A stretch of DNA of 64,000 nt from Porodaedalea pini (GCA_002794775.1 NBAY01000040.1:357706-421705); one strand, 5' to 3'. Shown: positions 45,079 to 57,650, counted from the first letter of the stretch. The notes: generated by a model from the sequence alone, not told the origin. Program-made: numbers and translations.

Positions 45079-46144
45079 ACAAATATGGAGTCAATGACAT
45101 CTGCATGGCCCATGGCTCCCTTCCTCGTCAGCTGTTTCTCCGTTCATGACAAGGAACCAAAGCCAGCATGTTAACATGTGATCTCCAACCTCAGCAGGAG
45201 GCACCCGTAACTTTGTCTATGTCCTTGCAGTCGTCGGTGAGGCTTGATTTGCCACTGTCTGTGTCGCACCGTCTCGATAATAATAATGCATATCTTTTTA
45301 AATATGCGTGAAGATGAATCGATCCAAATACCGCAGTGAGGCGACTCACTAGGGCATGTTGAAATTCCTGATGTACTGGTGAGACAACCCACGCAACACA
45401 CAATCTTAATCACAAAGGTAAGCTCAGTCGTTTGCACGGGATGCGAACATCTGAGATGAATCAGAATAACAGATAAATATTTATATTTTTGTTTCGGACT
45501 CTCAAAGAGCCGCTGTGGTGATAAGAATCATATGAGAGTAAGACAGGATAAAGAGGATCAATATGAAATTGGTATCATTGGTATATCACTCGAAAGAAGC
45601 AAGAAAGAACTAAGAGATTGAATAAAAGTCCTTATCTTGCAAGCTAATCATAGATCGGTATGCCTCATGCCTTGGAAGGAAAACGTTGCGCTCATGGACT
45701 CGACTACAGTGGTTGAACACTATCGCAACTCCTGGTGTAGAGCCGTGCTGGTCGTCCCATCACCACTGATCGCTCCAGAAGCACTCGAGAACTGGTTCTG
45801 ACGCGTACTGATCAGTACTGGACTGAATCCGATCGGTCCAGTTTCGAATCAGAACCCCGCGATCACATCAGCAACACGTTCTGAGACCTCCGAATGCATA
45901 TCGGAACGTACCAGAGATCTTATCTGGACGATTAGGGATGCGGTCACATGGAGCATACAGCCAAGACGCGTACCGGACTGCTGTCTGATGTAGATCCTGA
46001 CTTAGGGGTGTCTGGGATCAGCACATGTGTTATAAGAACGAATCAATGTGAGCAGAAGACAGCGGTCATCTCTTTCTCATTGGAAGGAGCACCTGTTGTT
46101 GGCATATCAATGTGTAGTTCAATGTGAATGTCAGAATAATCACA
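45079..46144. other. No gene seen
   Basis: The stretch includes a partial copy of the 422 bp repeat sequence near 45172-45240 (AACATGTGATCTCCAAC and TTGCAGTCGTCG). The rest shows no supported gene. Confidence 0.4.
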
Positions 46145-46566
46145 TGAGGGAACGAAGCGAGTGTGTTTGCTGCAGCGAAACAGACTTGTCGACGACTGCA
46201 AGTTGGAGATCACATGTTGGCACTGTCGTCAACTCTGCTTTCGGCTGATGTTTAATTCAACCAGGCCACTTTATTTTACAAAAAATACATAGACAGATAG
46301 AGAATTGTGTGAAGTTTTTTTACATGCTTCAAGCTTGCAATTTGGACAGTTGAATAAAATTAAATATGCTAATGAAGAAAGTGAGCACTGTACAGCCACA
46401 AAAGCTGTGAGTTGGTCCATAGCCACAGCTCAATTTAGCAGAAATGGGGTCCAAAATTAACATATATGGTATGCCATCAGCTTATGAACCTGACAAAAAC
46501 CCAAATCAGGCTCCAAAAATTGGCCCACATTAAAAGACGATACTTCGTAAACTCAGTAATCGTAAC
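46145..46566 (-). repeat. Right copy of 422 bp inverted repeat
   Basis: The reverse complement begins GTTACGATTACTGAGTTTAC and ends CTCGCTTCGTTCCCTCA, matching 35351-35772 with scattered substitutions. Confidence 0.85.
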
Positions 46567-46625
46567 AGACTCTCCATTTTTTATAAGCTGGCATTTTGTC
46601 TTAAGAGAATGTCTAGATAAAGGTA

Positions 46626-47723
46626 CAACATTACTGCCCTTTGCAGAAGTATTGTCACATGTGATTTCACTGATTTTTGTGTCACAAGAGCCTCAAAACA
46701 CAAACATTTTCATATCTCAACCAAAAGTTGACCTTTTTGTGTCATCTAAGTTGTTAAATTCATTTTTTCATCTCATCTTTCATATTTCAACAAGAGTGAT
46801 AAGAAATAGTCAAAATTGGAGTCCAAAACAGCAAAAATGTTGTTTTTGAACCCATTTCCCTTGTTCATTTTTTCCTGCACTCAGATTTCACTGTACAGTG
46901 CTCCAGACCAGCACAGAATTCCAGTATTAGTCTATTATGAACTTACAGACTGATTTTGAGATGTATTGTGAGGTAGATGTGCTCAATTGGTGCATGCCTA
47001 AAACACACAGATCCTCTCTGTTTCTGCAAGCCCCCCAACCCCCAGGAAAAATTCTTCTCAGCTAAGTTCATGCATGTAAATTCATTCAAAGTGTATTTAA
47101 ACAGATTTGAGCAGCATCCAGGGCTCTAGCATCAACCAGTGAGCTGAATTGAGTACCAGATTCTGACTGTATGCACTATTCTTGTGAACATATCCCTGAT
47201 TCATGAAGCAAGCCTGTATCCTTGGATGCTACTCAAATCTGTTCCAATACACTTTGAATGAATTTACATGCATGAACTTAGCTGAGAAGAATTTTTCCTG
47301 GGGGTTGGGGGGCTTGCAGAAACAGAGAGGATCTGTGTGTTTTAGGCATGCACCAATTGAGCACATCTACCTCACAATACATCTCAAAATCAGTCTGTAA
47401 GTTCATAATAGACTAATACTGGAATTCTGTGCTGGTCTGGAGCACTGTACAGTGAAATCTGAGTGCAGGAAAAAATGAACAAGGGAAATGGGTTCAAAAA
47501 CAACATTTTTGCTGTTTTGGACTCCAATTTTGACTATTTCTTATCATTCTTGTTGAAATATGAAAGATGAGATAAAAAAAATGAATTTAGCAACTTAGAT
47601 GACACAAAAAGGTCAACTTTTGGTTGAGATATGAAAATGTTTGTGTTTTGAGGCTCTCATGGCATGAAAATCAGTGAAATCACGTGTGACAACACTTCTG
47701 AAAAGGGCAGTAATTTTTTGTTG
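46626..47723. repeat. Giant near-palindrome A (about 1.1 kb)
   Basis: The left arm runs from CAACATTACTGCCCTTTGCA (46626) to about 47120 and the right arm from about 47215 to 47723, in inverse orientation, with a loop of about 90 bp. Arms agree with few differences over roughly 490-500 bp. No coding sequence. It is probably a palindromic MITE or foldback element; TA precedes the left end but not clearly the right. Confidence 0.85.
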
Positions 47724-47891
47724 CGGCTTTCTGTCTTTTCGTTGAGCAACCGTGGCGTCGATCATCATGTAATTCCTGCGTGACTTCCTGTTTATAATCT
47801 CTGCTATCTACTACAAGCAGAATCCAACCGCTCGGGGAACAAAGAAACTGATCGTATCTGTGAGGTTGCCCATGTCAAGGCACGAAATATA

Positions 47892-48572
47892 CTACGCAGA
47901 ATGTATGCGCTGTCGAGGGATGTATCGACAAATATAATGGTGAAAAGAGATGGGGCATGATGAAATGATGTCTTCATACTCAAACTGAAGAGATGCGGCA
48001 TATTCATAGTATGATGTTAGACTAAAATCAAAGGGGAAAACGAAATGGAAGGATTTGAGATGGGACAGGACTGGGGGGCGCCGTCCATACATCGGTGCTA
48101 GTTCATAGGCTAAACCCGGTGCGGGTATAAAGGGTTTCACACGGGGGTTGAGTGGCATGTGGCCGACAAAAGACGGCAGACCGGGTTGTTCATCCGGTGG
48201 TGTGTGGTATCCAACAAATTCCGGTTGGAAGCAATTATTGTTGTTGGCCGATAAGGCCCGAAGCTTGGTTATGATTTCAACCGATGAGGCCGAAGGCGAA
48301 GGGGGTGAAGAGGTGTACTGAGTCGCTGCGGCGAGCAGGCGATGACATATAAAGTGGAAGGTGTCCCTGTCTGAGGCAGGAGGCTCAGGTAGGGGCGAGA
48401 CTTTGGAGGACCTAGCCCGGCGATGGCTATGGCGTCGGCGACAGGGCGGGGCACGATATAGAGTGAGAGGGCGACACAACAGTGGCACCAACGACGATCT
48501 AAGATCCAAGACTGCCAGTAGGATACGGTCGAGGACACGATTGAAACGGAGGGTAGTTCTGCGATAATGCAT
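47892..48572 (-). CDS. Hypothetical protein, 226 residues
   Basis: A single open frame starting at 48572 (MHYRRTTLRFNRVLDRILLA), arginine-rich at first, then SSPPSPSASSVEIITKLRAL, a proline-rich segment (HTPPDEQPGLPSFVGHMPLN) and an aromatic C-terminal part (HFVFPFDFSLTSYYEYAASL). No domain is recognised. GC content is higher than in the flanking palindrome, which mildly supports a real gene. The true start may be lower, and introns are possible. Confidence 0.35.
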   Translation of the reverse strand: MHYRRTTLRFNRVLDRILLAVLDLRSSLVPLLCRPLTLYRAPPCRRRHSHRRARSSKVSPLPEPPASDRDTFHFICHRLLAAATQYTSSPPSPSASSVEIITKLRALSANNNNCFQPEFVGYHTPPDEQPGLPSFVGHMPLNPRVKPFIPAPGLAYELAPMYGRRPPVLSHLKSFHFVFPFDFSLTSYYEYAASLQFEYEDIISSCPISFHHYICRYIPRQRIHSA

Positions 48573-48951
48573 GAAGGGATCGCGCGTCGTCGACGGGGAG
48601 AGGTCTCAGCACGATTTTCCCACGATGTAGGAGATGGGAGTAAGAAGGTAAGTGACTTCCTGAATTTTGGAAGTCATTGCATTCCAGTCATCCATCGTCT
48701 CCTAAGCATCGTGGGAGTCTCTCAGGGAGCGACTTCCTCTGCCACTTGTTTCTTTTCAATCTTTTTATATCTTGAGCGTACAACGTTGTCTTGTCTGACT
48801 GTGCCCATAAAAATATTTAAACCAAATACCTTTGATATACGGAGCGAAGAAATTCTTACAAACTATGTACTCTATTATACTCTATTATGAATGTGCAATG
48901 AAGTTCCCAAATAGATAGATCGGAACGAATAATAAAAGCTCGCCGACCTCC

Positions 48952-50869
48952 TCAGATGGACATGCCGATGTTGACATGCACCGCCTTGACGGCCGAGTAG
49001 CTGAGAACAAACGGTTAGCTTCGCGCACGATGTAGTGAAGTGAAGAAGGGGAAACTCACTTCGCCAACGCGTACTCGCCAAGCTCGCGTCCGATGCCAGA
49101 CTGCTTGTACCCGCCGAACGGAATCTGGGTGTTCAGCGTGTTCGCGCAGTTAACCCACGCAGTGCCCGCGTGTAACTTATGAGCGACGCGCAGTGCTCGG
49201 TCGATGTTCTTACTAAACACTGCAGCAGCGAGACCGTAGTGCGTGTCGTTCGCTTGCTTGATCACATCGTCCTCCGAGGTGAACTTGATCACGACACCGA
49301 CGGGCCCGAAGATCTCCTCCCGCACGATCTTCATGTCCGGACGTGTGTTGGTGAAGACGGTGGGCTGGATGAAGTAGCCCTCCTTTCCGTACCGGCCACC
49401 GCCCTGGTGCAGCGTCGCGCCTTCCTTCTTGCCTGAGTCGATGTAGCCCATGATGCGCTAGATGTAAATATTAAGTTAGGGCACGGAGGGAGGAGGCGAA
49501 AGGACTACGCACGTCGAACTGCACTTGTGAAACCTGCGGGCCCTGGTCAATGTCTTCACCGAAGGGGTCGCCAAGCTTGATCGACGATGCCTTCGCAGAG
49601 AACTTCTGCAGGAACTCGTCGTAGATCTTCTCCTGCACGAATATGCGCGTGCCCGCGCTGCATGCCTGACCGTGATTCCAGCTGTCTGGCGTTTCAGAAC
49701 TGGATCAATAATAAGCAAGGCACTTCAACTCACAAAACGCCGTGTGCTGCCCAGTCGACGGCCTGCTGGATATCGGCATCGTCAAAGATGATGCTCGGGC
49801 TCTTCCCGCCGAGTTCGAGCGTGACCTTCTTCAAGTTCGTCTTCGAAGCAGCCTCCATGATCTTGCGACCGACGAGTGTGCTGCCGGTGAAGGCAACCTT
49901 CTCGATGTCAGGGTGCTCAGCAATCGCAGCGCCGGCGACATGTCCGAAGCCGTTGACGATGTTGACGACGCCTGGTGGGAAGCCGGCCTGCTCGATGAGC
50001 GGGATCATGCGCAGCGCGGTGAGTGGAGTGAATTCGCTCGGCTTGAGCACAATCGCATTACCCGTCGCGAGCGCGGGACCGATCTTCATCGAGAGCATTA
50101 GGAGCTATAAATAGTATAATCCTAAAAGTTAAACTCTGATGAAGAGTGAATATGGAAAACAGTTCTCACAGGGAAGTTCCAAGGAATGATCTGGCCAACA
50201 ACGCCAATGGGTTCGTGCCGCGTGTATGCGAGCTTGTTCTCGTCAGTCTCGATGACCTTACCCTGGTTCTTGTCCGCCCAACCGCCATAGTAGCGGATGC
50301 ATTGAATTGAGCCCGGAATGTCGACGTTCTTCGCCGGCGAGAACGTCTTGCCTGAAAGTCGTGTGGTGAATATATTGGCGAGAACGTTACCATATGAAAA
50401 GCCCACGTACCGTTATCAAGAGACTCGATGGCCGCCAACTCCTCATGGCATTCTTCCATCAACGTTGCGAGCTTCATGAGCATCTTGCCACGCTCAGCTC
50501 CAGGACAATTGAGGCCCCAGGTGGTGTTGTACGCCTCATGTGCAGCCTTGACCGCGAGGTCGATATCCTTCTTGTTACCCATTGAGATCTTCGTCGTCAC
50601 CTTTCCCGTCGCTGCACAAATGACGACATCAGCTTGATGTTGGGAACATCAATGCATAGCGGGATGGCATACCAGGGTTGACGACACTGGATTAAGGGCG
50701 CATGATCAGAATCGAAGGATATATATGGTACCAAACGCGCTTCAACGTACTCGTAGGTCTCACCGTCAACACCATCAACAGATTTTCCGTTGATGTAGAG
50801 ACCGGTGTTGAAAGAAGTCTTGCCCTTGTAGACGGGGGTTTCGAACTTGTATGAGAAAGTCTGCGGCAT
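48952..50869 (-). CDS. NAD(P)-dependent aldehyde dehydrogenase
   Basis: Oxidises aldehydes to acids in the cytosol or mitochondrion; in fungi this family handles acetaldehyde and similar compounds. ATG 50869 gives [20 protein letters not shown]. Exons then carry [40 protein letters not shown], the NAD-binding part ([62 protein letters not shown]), the catalytic base motif [18 protein letters not shown], the catalytic cysteine in [63 protein letters not shown], and the C-terminus [13 protein letters not shown] with TGA at 48954-48952. Several introns of about 50-70 bp are present. Length (about 500 residues) and motifs are those of a complete enzyme. No disabling change was seen. A MITE sits about 50 bp upstream of the start. 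Confidence 0.95.
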
Positions 50870-50920
50870 GGTGGAAGAGCAAGGGTGAGGCAATGGAAGC
50901 TGAGCTTGCTCGTTCTTATA

Positions 50921-51319
50921 CAGTCGAACCATACCGGTGCATAAGCATTACCTGTAGATAAGCATTGAACTTTTGATCCACCAAACTCAGTAGGTGGAGA
51001 ATTTAGGGTCCTATAAGCATTATCCCCATAAGCATTTGACATTAAGATTTGAACAAAAATTTAAACCAAAAATGCTTATCTAGAGGTCATCAGGTGACCA
51101 TATACCCCCATATGGATGCTCTTCTGATGGTATGCAGCGAGCAATATTAATGGTTTTTGTGGCCTGCAGAAAGTAGATAGATAAGCAAAAAAAAAACATC
51201 TTTACTTGATTGCATGAGACAGCATTCCATAAATGGAAATGACTTTATTTATTTATTATGCAATAACGTGGACAAGCATTCCTGTCCACCGAGGACAATG
51301 CTTATTACAAGTTTGACTG
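50921..51319. mobile_element. 399 bp pogo/Tc1-mariner-like MITE upstream of the aldehyde dehydrogenase
   Basis: It begins CAGTCGAACC and ends inversely in GTTTGACTG, with TA on both sides (50919-50920, 51320-51321). Interior copies of ATAAGCATT recur in both orientations. No transposase is present. It lies 51 bp from the start codon of the divergently placed dehydrogenase, so it could contribute promoter sequence. Confidence 0.75.
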
Positions 51320-51321
51320 TA

Positions 51322-52605
51322 TTATTGAATTTTCACATTTTCAGTTAAGAGATAAACATAAGGATTGAGGCGTCCGAAGTCGAAGCACCGCGATCGCAAA
51401 GGACGGAAGGCAAAGATAACACAGTCGCGGGGTTGCACAGCATCAGTTCCGACGGCTCCCACACCACTTGTGCGTCGAAATGCTGCTAGTGCTATTCGAG
51501 TTCCGAGCACGCTGCGAGCCAAGAATGATGGTGCGAGATCCACGCAGATTGAAGGAAGTCATGTTGGCTGACCATAATTTTGCTCAATCCCCGTCTTCAG
51601 AGTCAACCGCCTTACCCAATAGGTACACATGTTCGACGCCGGAACCGACCTCTGTCTCTTAGTTTCCTTCGCGTCAGCAGACACGTCCGAGCTATTCAGA
51701 AACACAGGTCCTTCGCGCAGGAATGGAACGTACGCTCCAAGGGTGCCTGGACAAGCGGCGAAGTCGAGTGAGACATGCGTCTAACCCTTGATATCCTCTA
51801 CCAATGACGACACTGCTGCCCATTAAATGATGCTAGTCGAGCGTGAAGACGAGTATGCACCCGTGTGTTCTCCCCTCTTAAGATGGGCATTTTCCTGGCC
51901 AACCATACTGGGTCCGCAGTCCTTGATATCGAAGTCATATTTAGCGAAGTTCCAGCACTCACCAATGGAATTTATTTTCCCTTGCTTCTCGAAGTCTTAG
52001 GCTCCATTACCGGTGTAATTTACAGTAATGCTGACCAAACCGATGAGAACTTTGAGAAGGCGCGTACCAAAAGCGGATCTCTAGGGCATATTTGCGTCCT
52101 ACCCACATTTAGCTCTTGAAGAAATTTAGAATGAGTTCGGTACGTTGACCACTGTATTTGTATCGTTGCGGACAACGAGAAAAATCGAGCGGAAATTGAA
52201 CTCATTTGTGATCGACGTCACGGTGGCACGTGTGCTTCAAGTTCACTTGCTTCCTTCATCCAGGATAATATTGCTGCCACCGTCTACTCTTGAATCGCCG
52301 AACAGAACAAAATAGTCGTGTGAACCACGGATAAACGCTGTGAACAATGCTATTGATGGGCATTACATTGTATGCCCTTCACCTTGGAAATACATCGATG
52401 TGTTCGCATCTGATCTACCCGTTAGGCTGTCGTTTCTCCTCGGGTTGGATAGCGTGTCTGGATGGCCATTGTATACATTATGGTAGAGCAGAATGTATTC
52501 TTGAAGGGACATATGAGTGATGAACAAGGAGGAGGACGCAACTCGTTAGAAGAGACGATGACGAGTTCGCTTGTTCACATCCTTATCGCTGACTCTCACA
52601 TTTTA
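51322..52605. other. No supported gene
   Basis: Only short frames (for example 51365-51571, basic MRRPKSKHRDRKGRKAKITQ). Possibly remnants of a decayed gene; no family is recognised. Confidence 0.4.
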
Positions 52606-53451
52606 CAGCCGTTTTCATAAGTCCTGCGACACGTGCATGTCACGTGAAATGAGCCGCGGCTGAGCCAAAATGTCGAAAAATTAGAATGAATGCCTATTTT
52701 CTCTGTGAATTCTGCACAGTACCTGCTCATTAAGTACTCAAAAAAAAAGGCATGGTTCTCAGGAGCAGATATGTAAAATAGGGAGCAATAAATTGACTGT
52801 ATAGGTGGGTGGAGATCAAACAAGTGCAGCTGGTCTGTTCTCTCATACATTTCCACTGAGATTCAAAAATTATGGCTCCCCTACATCTACCTATAAAATT
52901 CTTTCCTGTGTCTGTAAATTAAGTATATGACTATACCAACATCTCCTGCAAGTTTGAAGCCAATCCATTCAGTATTCATGGTGCAGCAGCAAGATTTGTG
53001 TTCCACTTCAAGCTCTTTCCCTCCTTTTCTCACAACAGGTGTTGCAGAATAGAACACAAATCTTGCTGCTGCACCATGAATACTGAATGGATTGGCTTCA
53101 AACTTGCAGGAGATGTTGGTATAGTCATATACTTAATTTACAGACACAGGAAAGAATTTTATAGGTAGATGTAGGGGAGCCATAATTTTTGAATCTCAGT
53201 GGAAATGTATGAGAGAACAGACCAGCTGCACTTGTTTGATCTCCACCCACCTATACAGTCAATTTATTGCTCCCTATTTTACATATTTCTTCTCCTGAGA
53301 ACTGTGCCTTTTTTTTTGAGTACTTAATGAGCAGGTACTGTGCAGAATTCACAGAGAAAATAGGCATTCATTCTAATTTTTTGACATTTTGGCTCAGCCA
53401 TGGCTCATTTCATGTGACATGCACGTGTCGCAGGACTTATGAAAATGGCTG
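52606..53451. repeat. Giant near-palindrome B (846 bp) with TA duplication
   Basis: Ends CAGCCGTTTTCATAAGTC and its inverse (GACTTATGAAAATGGCTG), flanked by TA at 52604-52605 and 53452-53453. Arms of about 400 bp match almost completely; the loop is about 40-50 bp around 53010-53055. The left terminus resembles that of palindrome C at 54350, so the two are one family. Confidence 0.88.
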
Positions 53452-54014
53452 TAGTGTGGTGGATTGTCATTGGTGATATATGAGTGAACACAATACAAAA
53501 GTACTACTTCTGTGTCTGACATGAAAGTCCAGCCCTCCACAAAGAATGATACTGCTGAGCTGGAGAACTTGATGGCTCTGAAGGATGTTACTTTACAGCT
53601 AGTTTTCATAGATTCATGATCAACAACGCATTTCCATGCTTCTGTTCTAGCCCAGAACAGCCATAACCTTCTCATGCCTGGATAAGTACTTGTGCTAAAT
53701 GACACGCAATGTGTAATAACAGCGCACTACTCTACCGAATGGATACTTTCTTGTACTAACCATAGCGCTGGCCTATATAACATCTGTTTACCATAGTGGA
53801 CTCATTCAGCAGATGATTCAGGAGCCAAGCAACATCCATCCGTCATTAATGAAAGAGATCCTGACTCTGATCACGAAACAATAGCAACAGACTCAAATCC
53901 ACTTCATCCTCCTAAAATATCACAAGAGCTGGATCAATCAGAACATATTGTGTTTAAGTAGAGTACAAAGTTGATAACACAGGGCCATCATCAAAGCTGT
54001 CTGTAAATTGACTG
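53452..54014. other. No supported gene
   Basis: A minus-strand frame (53394-53705; RLWLFWARTEAWKCVVDHES) has some protein-like character but no recognised family. The rest up to the second Plavaka-type element is AT-rich. Confidence 0.3.
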
Positions 54015-54031
54015 CATCAGGAAAAACCTCC
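54015..54031. repeat. Left terminal inverted repeat of element 2
   Basis: CATCAGGAAAAACCTCC, identical to 1688-1704 and inverse of 57880-57896. Confidence 0.9.
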
Positions 54032-54349
54032 TGCTCAGAAACCCTTAGAAAATTATTAGAATTGTAGTAAATTATAGAATCTTTGGAATGTCATGAGAAT
54101 GCAGTCCAAAAATTAGAAAACTTGTAGAATTTCATGGAAAATTGTCCAAGTTTTGGAATTGAACAGAATTGGCAGCTTGAAATTTAGAATATGGATAGAA
54201 AAATGATACATCTCATAGATTCTATAGAATTTTGTAGAATAAAAAACTGATTGTGGAACCTATTAGATTCTGCCATGGCTTGACACAGGTGCAGGTACTG
54301 GATTGGCTTCTTGGACCTATACTGGGACCCATGAACTATCTGCAGGTTA

Positions 54350-55075
54350 CAGTGTTTTTCATAAGTCTTGAGACATGTGAAGATCACAAAATTTGAGCAT
54401 TTCAGTACCTCAAAAACTTGTAAAATCCATATCCCTGTCAATTCTTCACAGAATCATTTCAAAAATGTTGCCAAATTTATTTTTCAACAGCTTCTAAATG
54501 TTTGTGAGCTTAGTAGACAGAAGGTGGAATATTGAGGCTGCAGTAGTGAGAATGGGTGTTTTTCTAGAAAAACTCCTTCCCTGATTGTTCCTGAGCTCAA
54601 TTTTGAAGCTAATGACATGAAACTTGTTGGAGAACGGTCTATATATTATACTGTCAATGTTATGAGGGATGAACTAGAGTGAATGTCTCCTCTTGTCCTG
54701 TTTGACTGTTGTGCTGAAACTCTCAAACTCACCCAAATTTGCTTGACTCAGACAGTTGTCAAAAAATTTCCCACATTGTTATAAGCTATATATAATTTAA
54801 TATACAGTATAGATACCATTCTCCAACAAGTTTCATGTCATTAGCTTCAAAATTGAGCTCAGGAGAAATCAGGGAAGGAGGCTTTCTAGAAAAACACCCA
54901 TTCTCACTACTGCAGCCTCAATATTCCACCTTCTGTCCTCTAAGCTCACATAAATTTTAGAAACTATTGAAATATAAATTTAGCAACTTTTTTGAAGAGT
55001 TTTTGTGAAGAATTGAGTGAGATATGATGTATTTTGTATTTGGAGGCACTTCAGGTGACAAAAACTGCTAAGTCC
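54350..55075. repeat. Giant near-palindrome C, right end lost
   Basis: The left end CAGTGTTTTTCATAAGTC (after TA) resembles the terminus of palindrome B. The arms pair around a centre near 54720 (GAATGGGTGTTTTTCTAGAAA against its inverse near 54890), with more mismatches than A and B. The expected right terminus is missing where the next insertion begins. Confidence 0.75.
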
Positions 55076-55777
55076 AATTTCCCACACCTAGATGTGTCAC
55101 CACTAGAGTTGGAGAGGAAACTCCTGGAGGCCTGTGGGAATCATTAACCACTGTGGCTAACTTGTGGAGGGACTGGTGGTTGTGGTTAACCACCAATTGG
55201 AAAGTGTGGGAGATGTTGTGTAAGCATCCAAATATAGTAATTTGTAAACAATTGTTGCTGCGTCGTTACCAAAAATGAAAATTGTGCATGTAGTGTGTCT
55301 CGGCCTAAGTGCTCTGAAAGCCACAAGACCCAGACCTCGCTCCTTAAGTTTTATTCCAATTTGGCACCTCCAGTGCATGATTCACAGCTCCATCTGTGCC
55401 ATAATCTTCAACATCCTCAGCAGGAAGACCGAATGATTTAAAATCATAGTACTGATTTGAGAAAGGAAGGTTATCTGGGAGACTAGAAAGATAGTAGAAT
55501 AGCTCTTGAAGCTTAGTTTCAAGCTCTTGAGGACCTGGAATGTTTACAGACATAGCTGTATGTGCCTCAACTGAAATTTTTTTTGATTAGATTACCCTAC
55601 ACTATGACATAAAAAATAATGACTAATATATCTAATTGGGTTTACCACAGGCCATTTTCAACAGTGCCCTGTGGTGAAGTGGTTAACCCCATGGGAAACC
55701 ACGGTGGTTAACCACTCGATGGGTAACTCCAAGTTTCCCCTCCAACTCTAGTCACCACAGAAGAGGTGTGGGAACTT
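55076..55777. mobile_element. Small nested element with ACTAGAGTTGGAG inverted repeats
   Basis: ACTAGAGTTGGAG at 55102 and its inverse ending at 55752 bound a 651 bp core, with CACC on both sides (55098-55101, 55753-55756). TTCCCACACCT words outside are also inverted, so the full repeat may reach 55076-55777. GTTAACCAC-type words recur inside both ends. It contains a short minus-strand frame (55344-55553, MSVNIPGPQELETKLQELFY) that may be a captured fragment of unknown origin. Confidence 0.6.
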
Positions 55778-55834
55778 AATCACATGTATGTTGGTTTTGA
55801 TGCGACACGCCACACATCACCTTCACATCTGCTG

Positions 55835-57650
55835 CCACTCCAATATGTCTGGTGCCGACATCCTTACAGAACATCTGAAAAACCCCTCGATCACATCCAC
55901 CGCAACCATCACACATGAAGTAGTAGCCTTGCCGGCCACCTGGTGGGATGCACTCACTGCTGCAGGCAACATGCCATCTGACTTCTGACCTTCAACTTAT
56001 TAGAATGCTCGTCTTCAAGCCGAAGACCGTAAAGTCTGCTGCAACAGTTCCTGTTGTCATCATTGCATGCATCACCGGATCTGTTAAAATACTTTTTTGT
56101 GTTGGACAAGGACTCCCATGAGCCCAGTCTCTTTATCTGTCCACACGCATTGTTAAAGTTCATCCAAGTTTCATCATTAGCACTTGACGCAAACACATTC
56201 CCAAAGGTTGTCACAGTCCTTGATGCATCACTCACATCATCGACTTCCCTCTTCATTGTACATGTGCTCACCTCTGATTTTACTGTCTTCCTCCCTGGAA
56301 CCAACATTGCTTCATACTGGCGTGTCTCGAAATGGGGAGACCAAGCTTCACAAGGTAGATTTCATGGAACTCAAGGCTGAGGCTGTGGTGCCTGCTGTGT
56401 GCATGTCTGCAATTGCTGCCCAGGAAAAGGCAATGAAAGAGGAAGGGAGAATTGACAGCACAGTGAAGATTGCTATTGGCAGGAAGAAAGGGTTGACTTC
56501 CCGGGTTGGTATACGAATGTGTGTAGATTGTTCTGTAATCCCTCACTTTGTGCTGACAAATATTATAGGCGCTGATTAAGGTCAGTATGACATGTGTCTT
56601 CAGAGGCAGCTCTGAGCTTGAGGAGCCCATAGCAATCCATCCGACTACAGAAACGGCCATGTATCCCTACTGAAGTATGGAAAATTCTCAATTTATGTCA
56701 TCGCGTGTATGAGGTGCTGCTTACCGTACTCATCATCACAGGCATCAAGTCGGACAAGGAGAAGTTTGTCGGTGGTCTTTACACAATGACCGGCCATGGC
56801 ATCCAAGCTGCAACATTGCATTGCCTTGGCCAAGACTTCTCACGGCCAGAGATGTTCAACATCGTGGTCTCAGACCTGGACGATCTGCAGGGTACAGGTC
56901 TGAATGGTGGCAAATTATTCTGTGGCAGAACACGTGCAACCTTAGTACACACATGGTCGGAATCATGGTCATGATTTGCGGTGACAACCAGAGTCTTGTT
57001 CTCCCATCACGCATCGCTCATTGTCCGCTGCAGTATTACCATGCGCACTAATAAGCAGGAGTTATACAACCACTGTGAGGAGCTTGTGAAGACACTCAGG
57101 AAAGTGTGAAGGTAGATGTATGGGATGGCTATACTCCTGGAAACAGAAGGCGCAAAAATTCAATTATTCCTTATTTCTCAGTTTTCCTGTGGTCTTACAA
57201 ATGGCTTTTTGTCCAGGTGTTCCACTTCGCCTTCAACTTGGTCCGGTTGATATCCAGAAGAAGCAAACACTTTCTGTGCGATGCGATATGGGCTTGAAGG
57301 AGACTGCTATACCTGCACTTCTCAAGACTATCCAACAGGAGATGTTTGAGCATGTGAAGGCAAGGTACATGTCTTGCCTGCACGTCATGACAATGAGATG
57401 ATGTTGTGCTGACATTGCTTCATACTTGCATGCTCTCAAAACCGGTGAGACCAAGCTTCACAAGGTAGATTTTGTGGAACTCAAGACCGATGCTGTGGTG
57501 CACCTTACATTGTTGCATGTACAAAAGGAGCTGCTTGCCGTACCCGTCATCCTGGGCATCAAGTCTGCAAAGAAGTTCACTGGTGGTCTGTACATGATGA
57601 CTGTGAAAGGCTTCATTCCAACGACTGGCCGTAACATCCTTTTAGTTTAG
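55835..57650 (+). pseudogene. Prolyl-tRNA synthetase, captured and decayed
   Basis: The enzyme charges tRNA-Pro. Recognisable parts in order: PATWWDALTAAGNMPSDF (N-terminal region), pieces of KPKTVKSAATVPVV, KVDFMELKAEAVV, HPTTETAMYPY, SDKEKFVGGLYTMT, GIQAATLHCLGQDFSRPEMF (class II core: AATSHCLGQNFS-like, with serine replaced), NIVVSDLDD, WQN-type and VGIMVMICGDNQSLVLPSRI sequence, and the anticodon-binding domain GVPLRLQLGPVDIQKKQTLS. A second partial copy of the middle follows at 57425-57650 (GETKLHKVDFVELKTDAVV, ELLAVPVILGIKSAKKFTGG, KGFIPTTGR). Many stops, frame changes and deletions make it non-functional. It lies inside element 2. Confidence 0.9.

Noticed and set aside
47892..48572. 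A secreted small protein
   Set aside because: The N-terminus is arginine-rich with no hydrophobic signal core; kept as hypothetical.
55344..55553. A 69-residue minus-strand frame as an independent gene
   Set aside because: It lies inside a small nested element without recognisable domain; kept only as a possible captured fragment.
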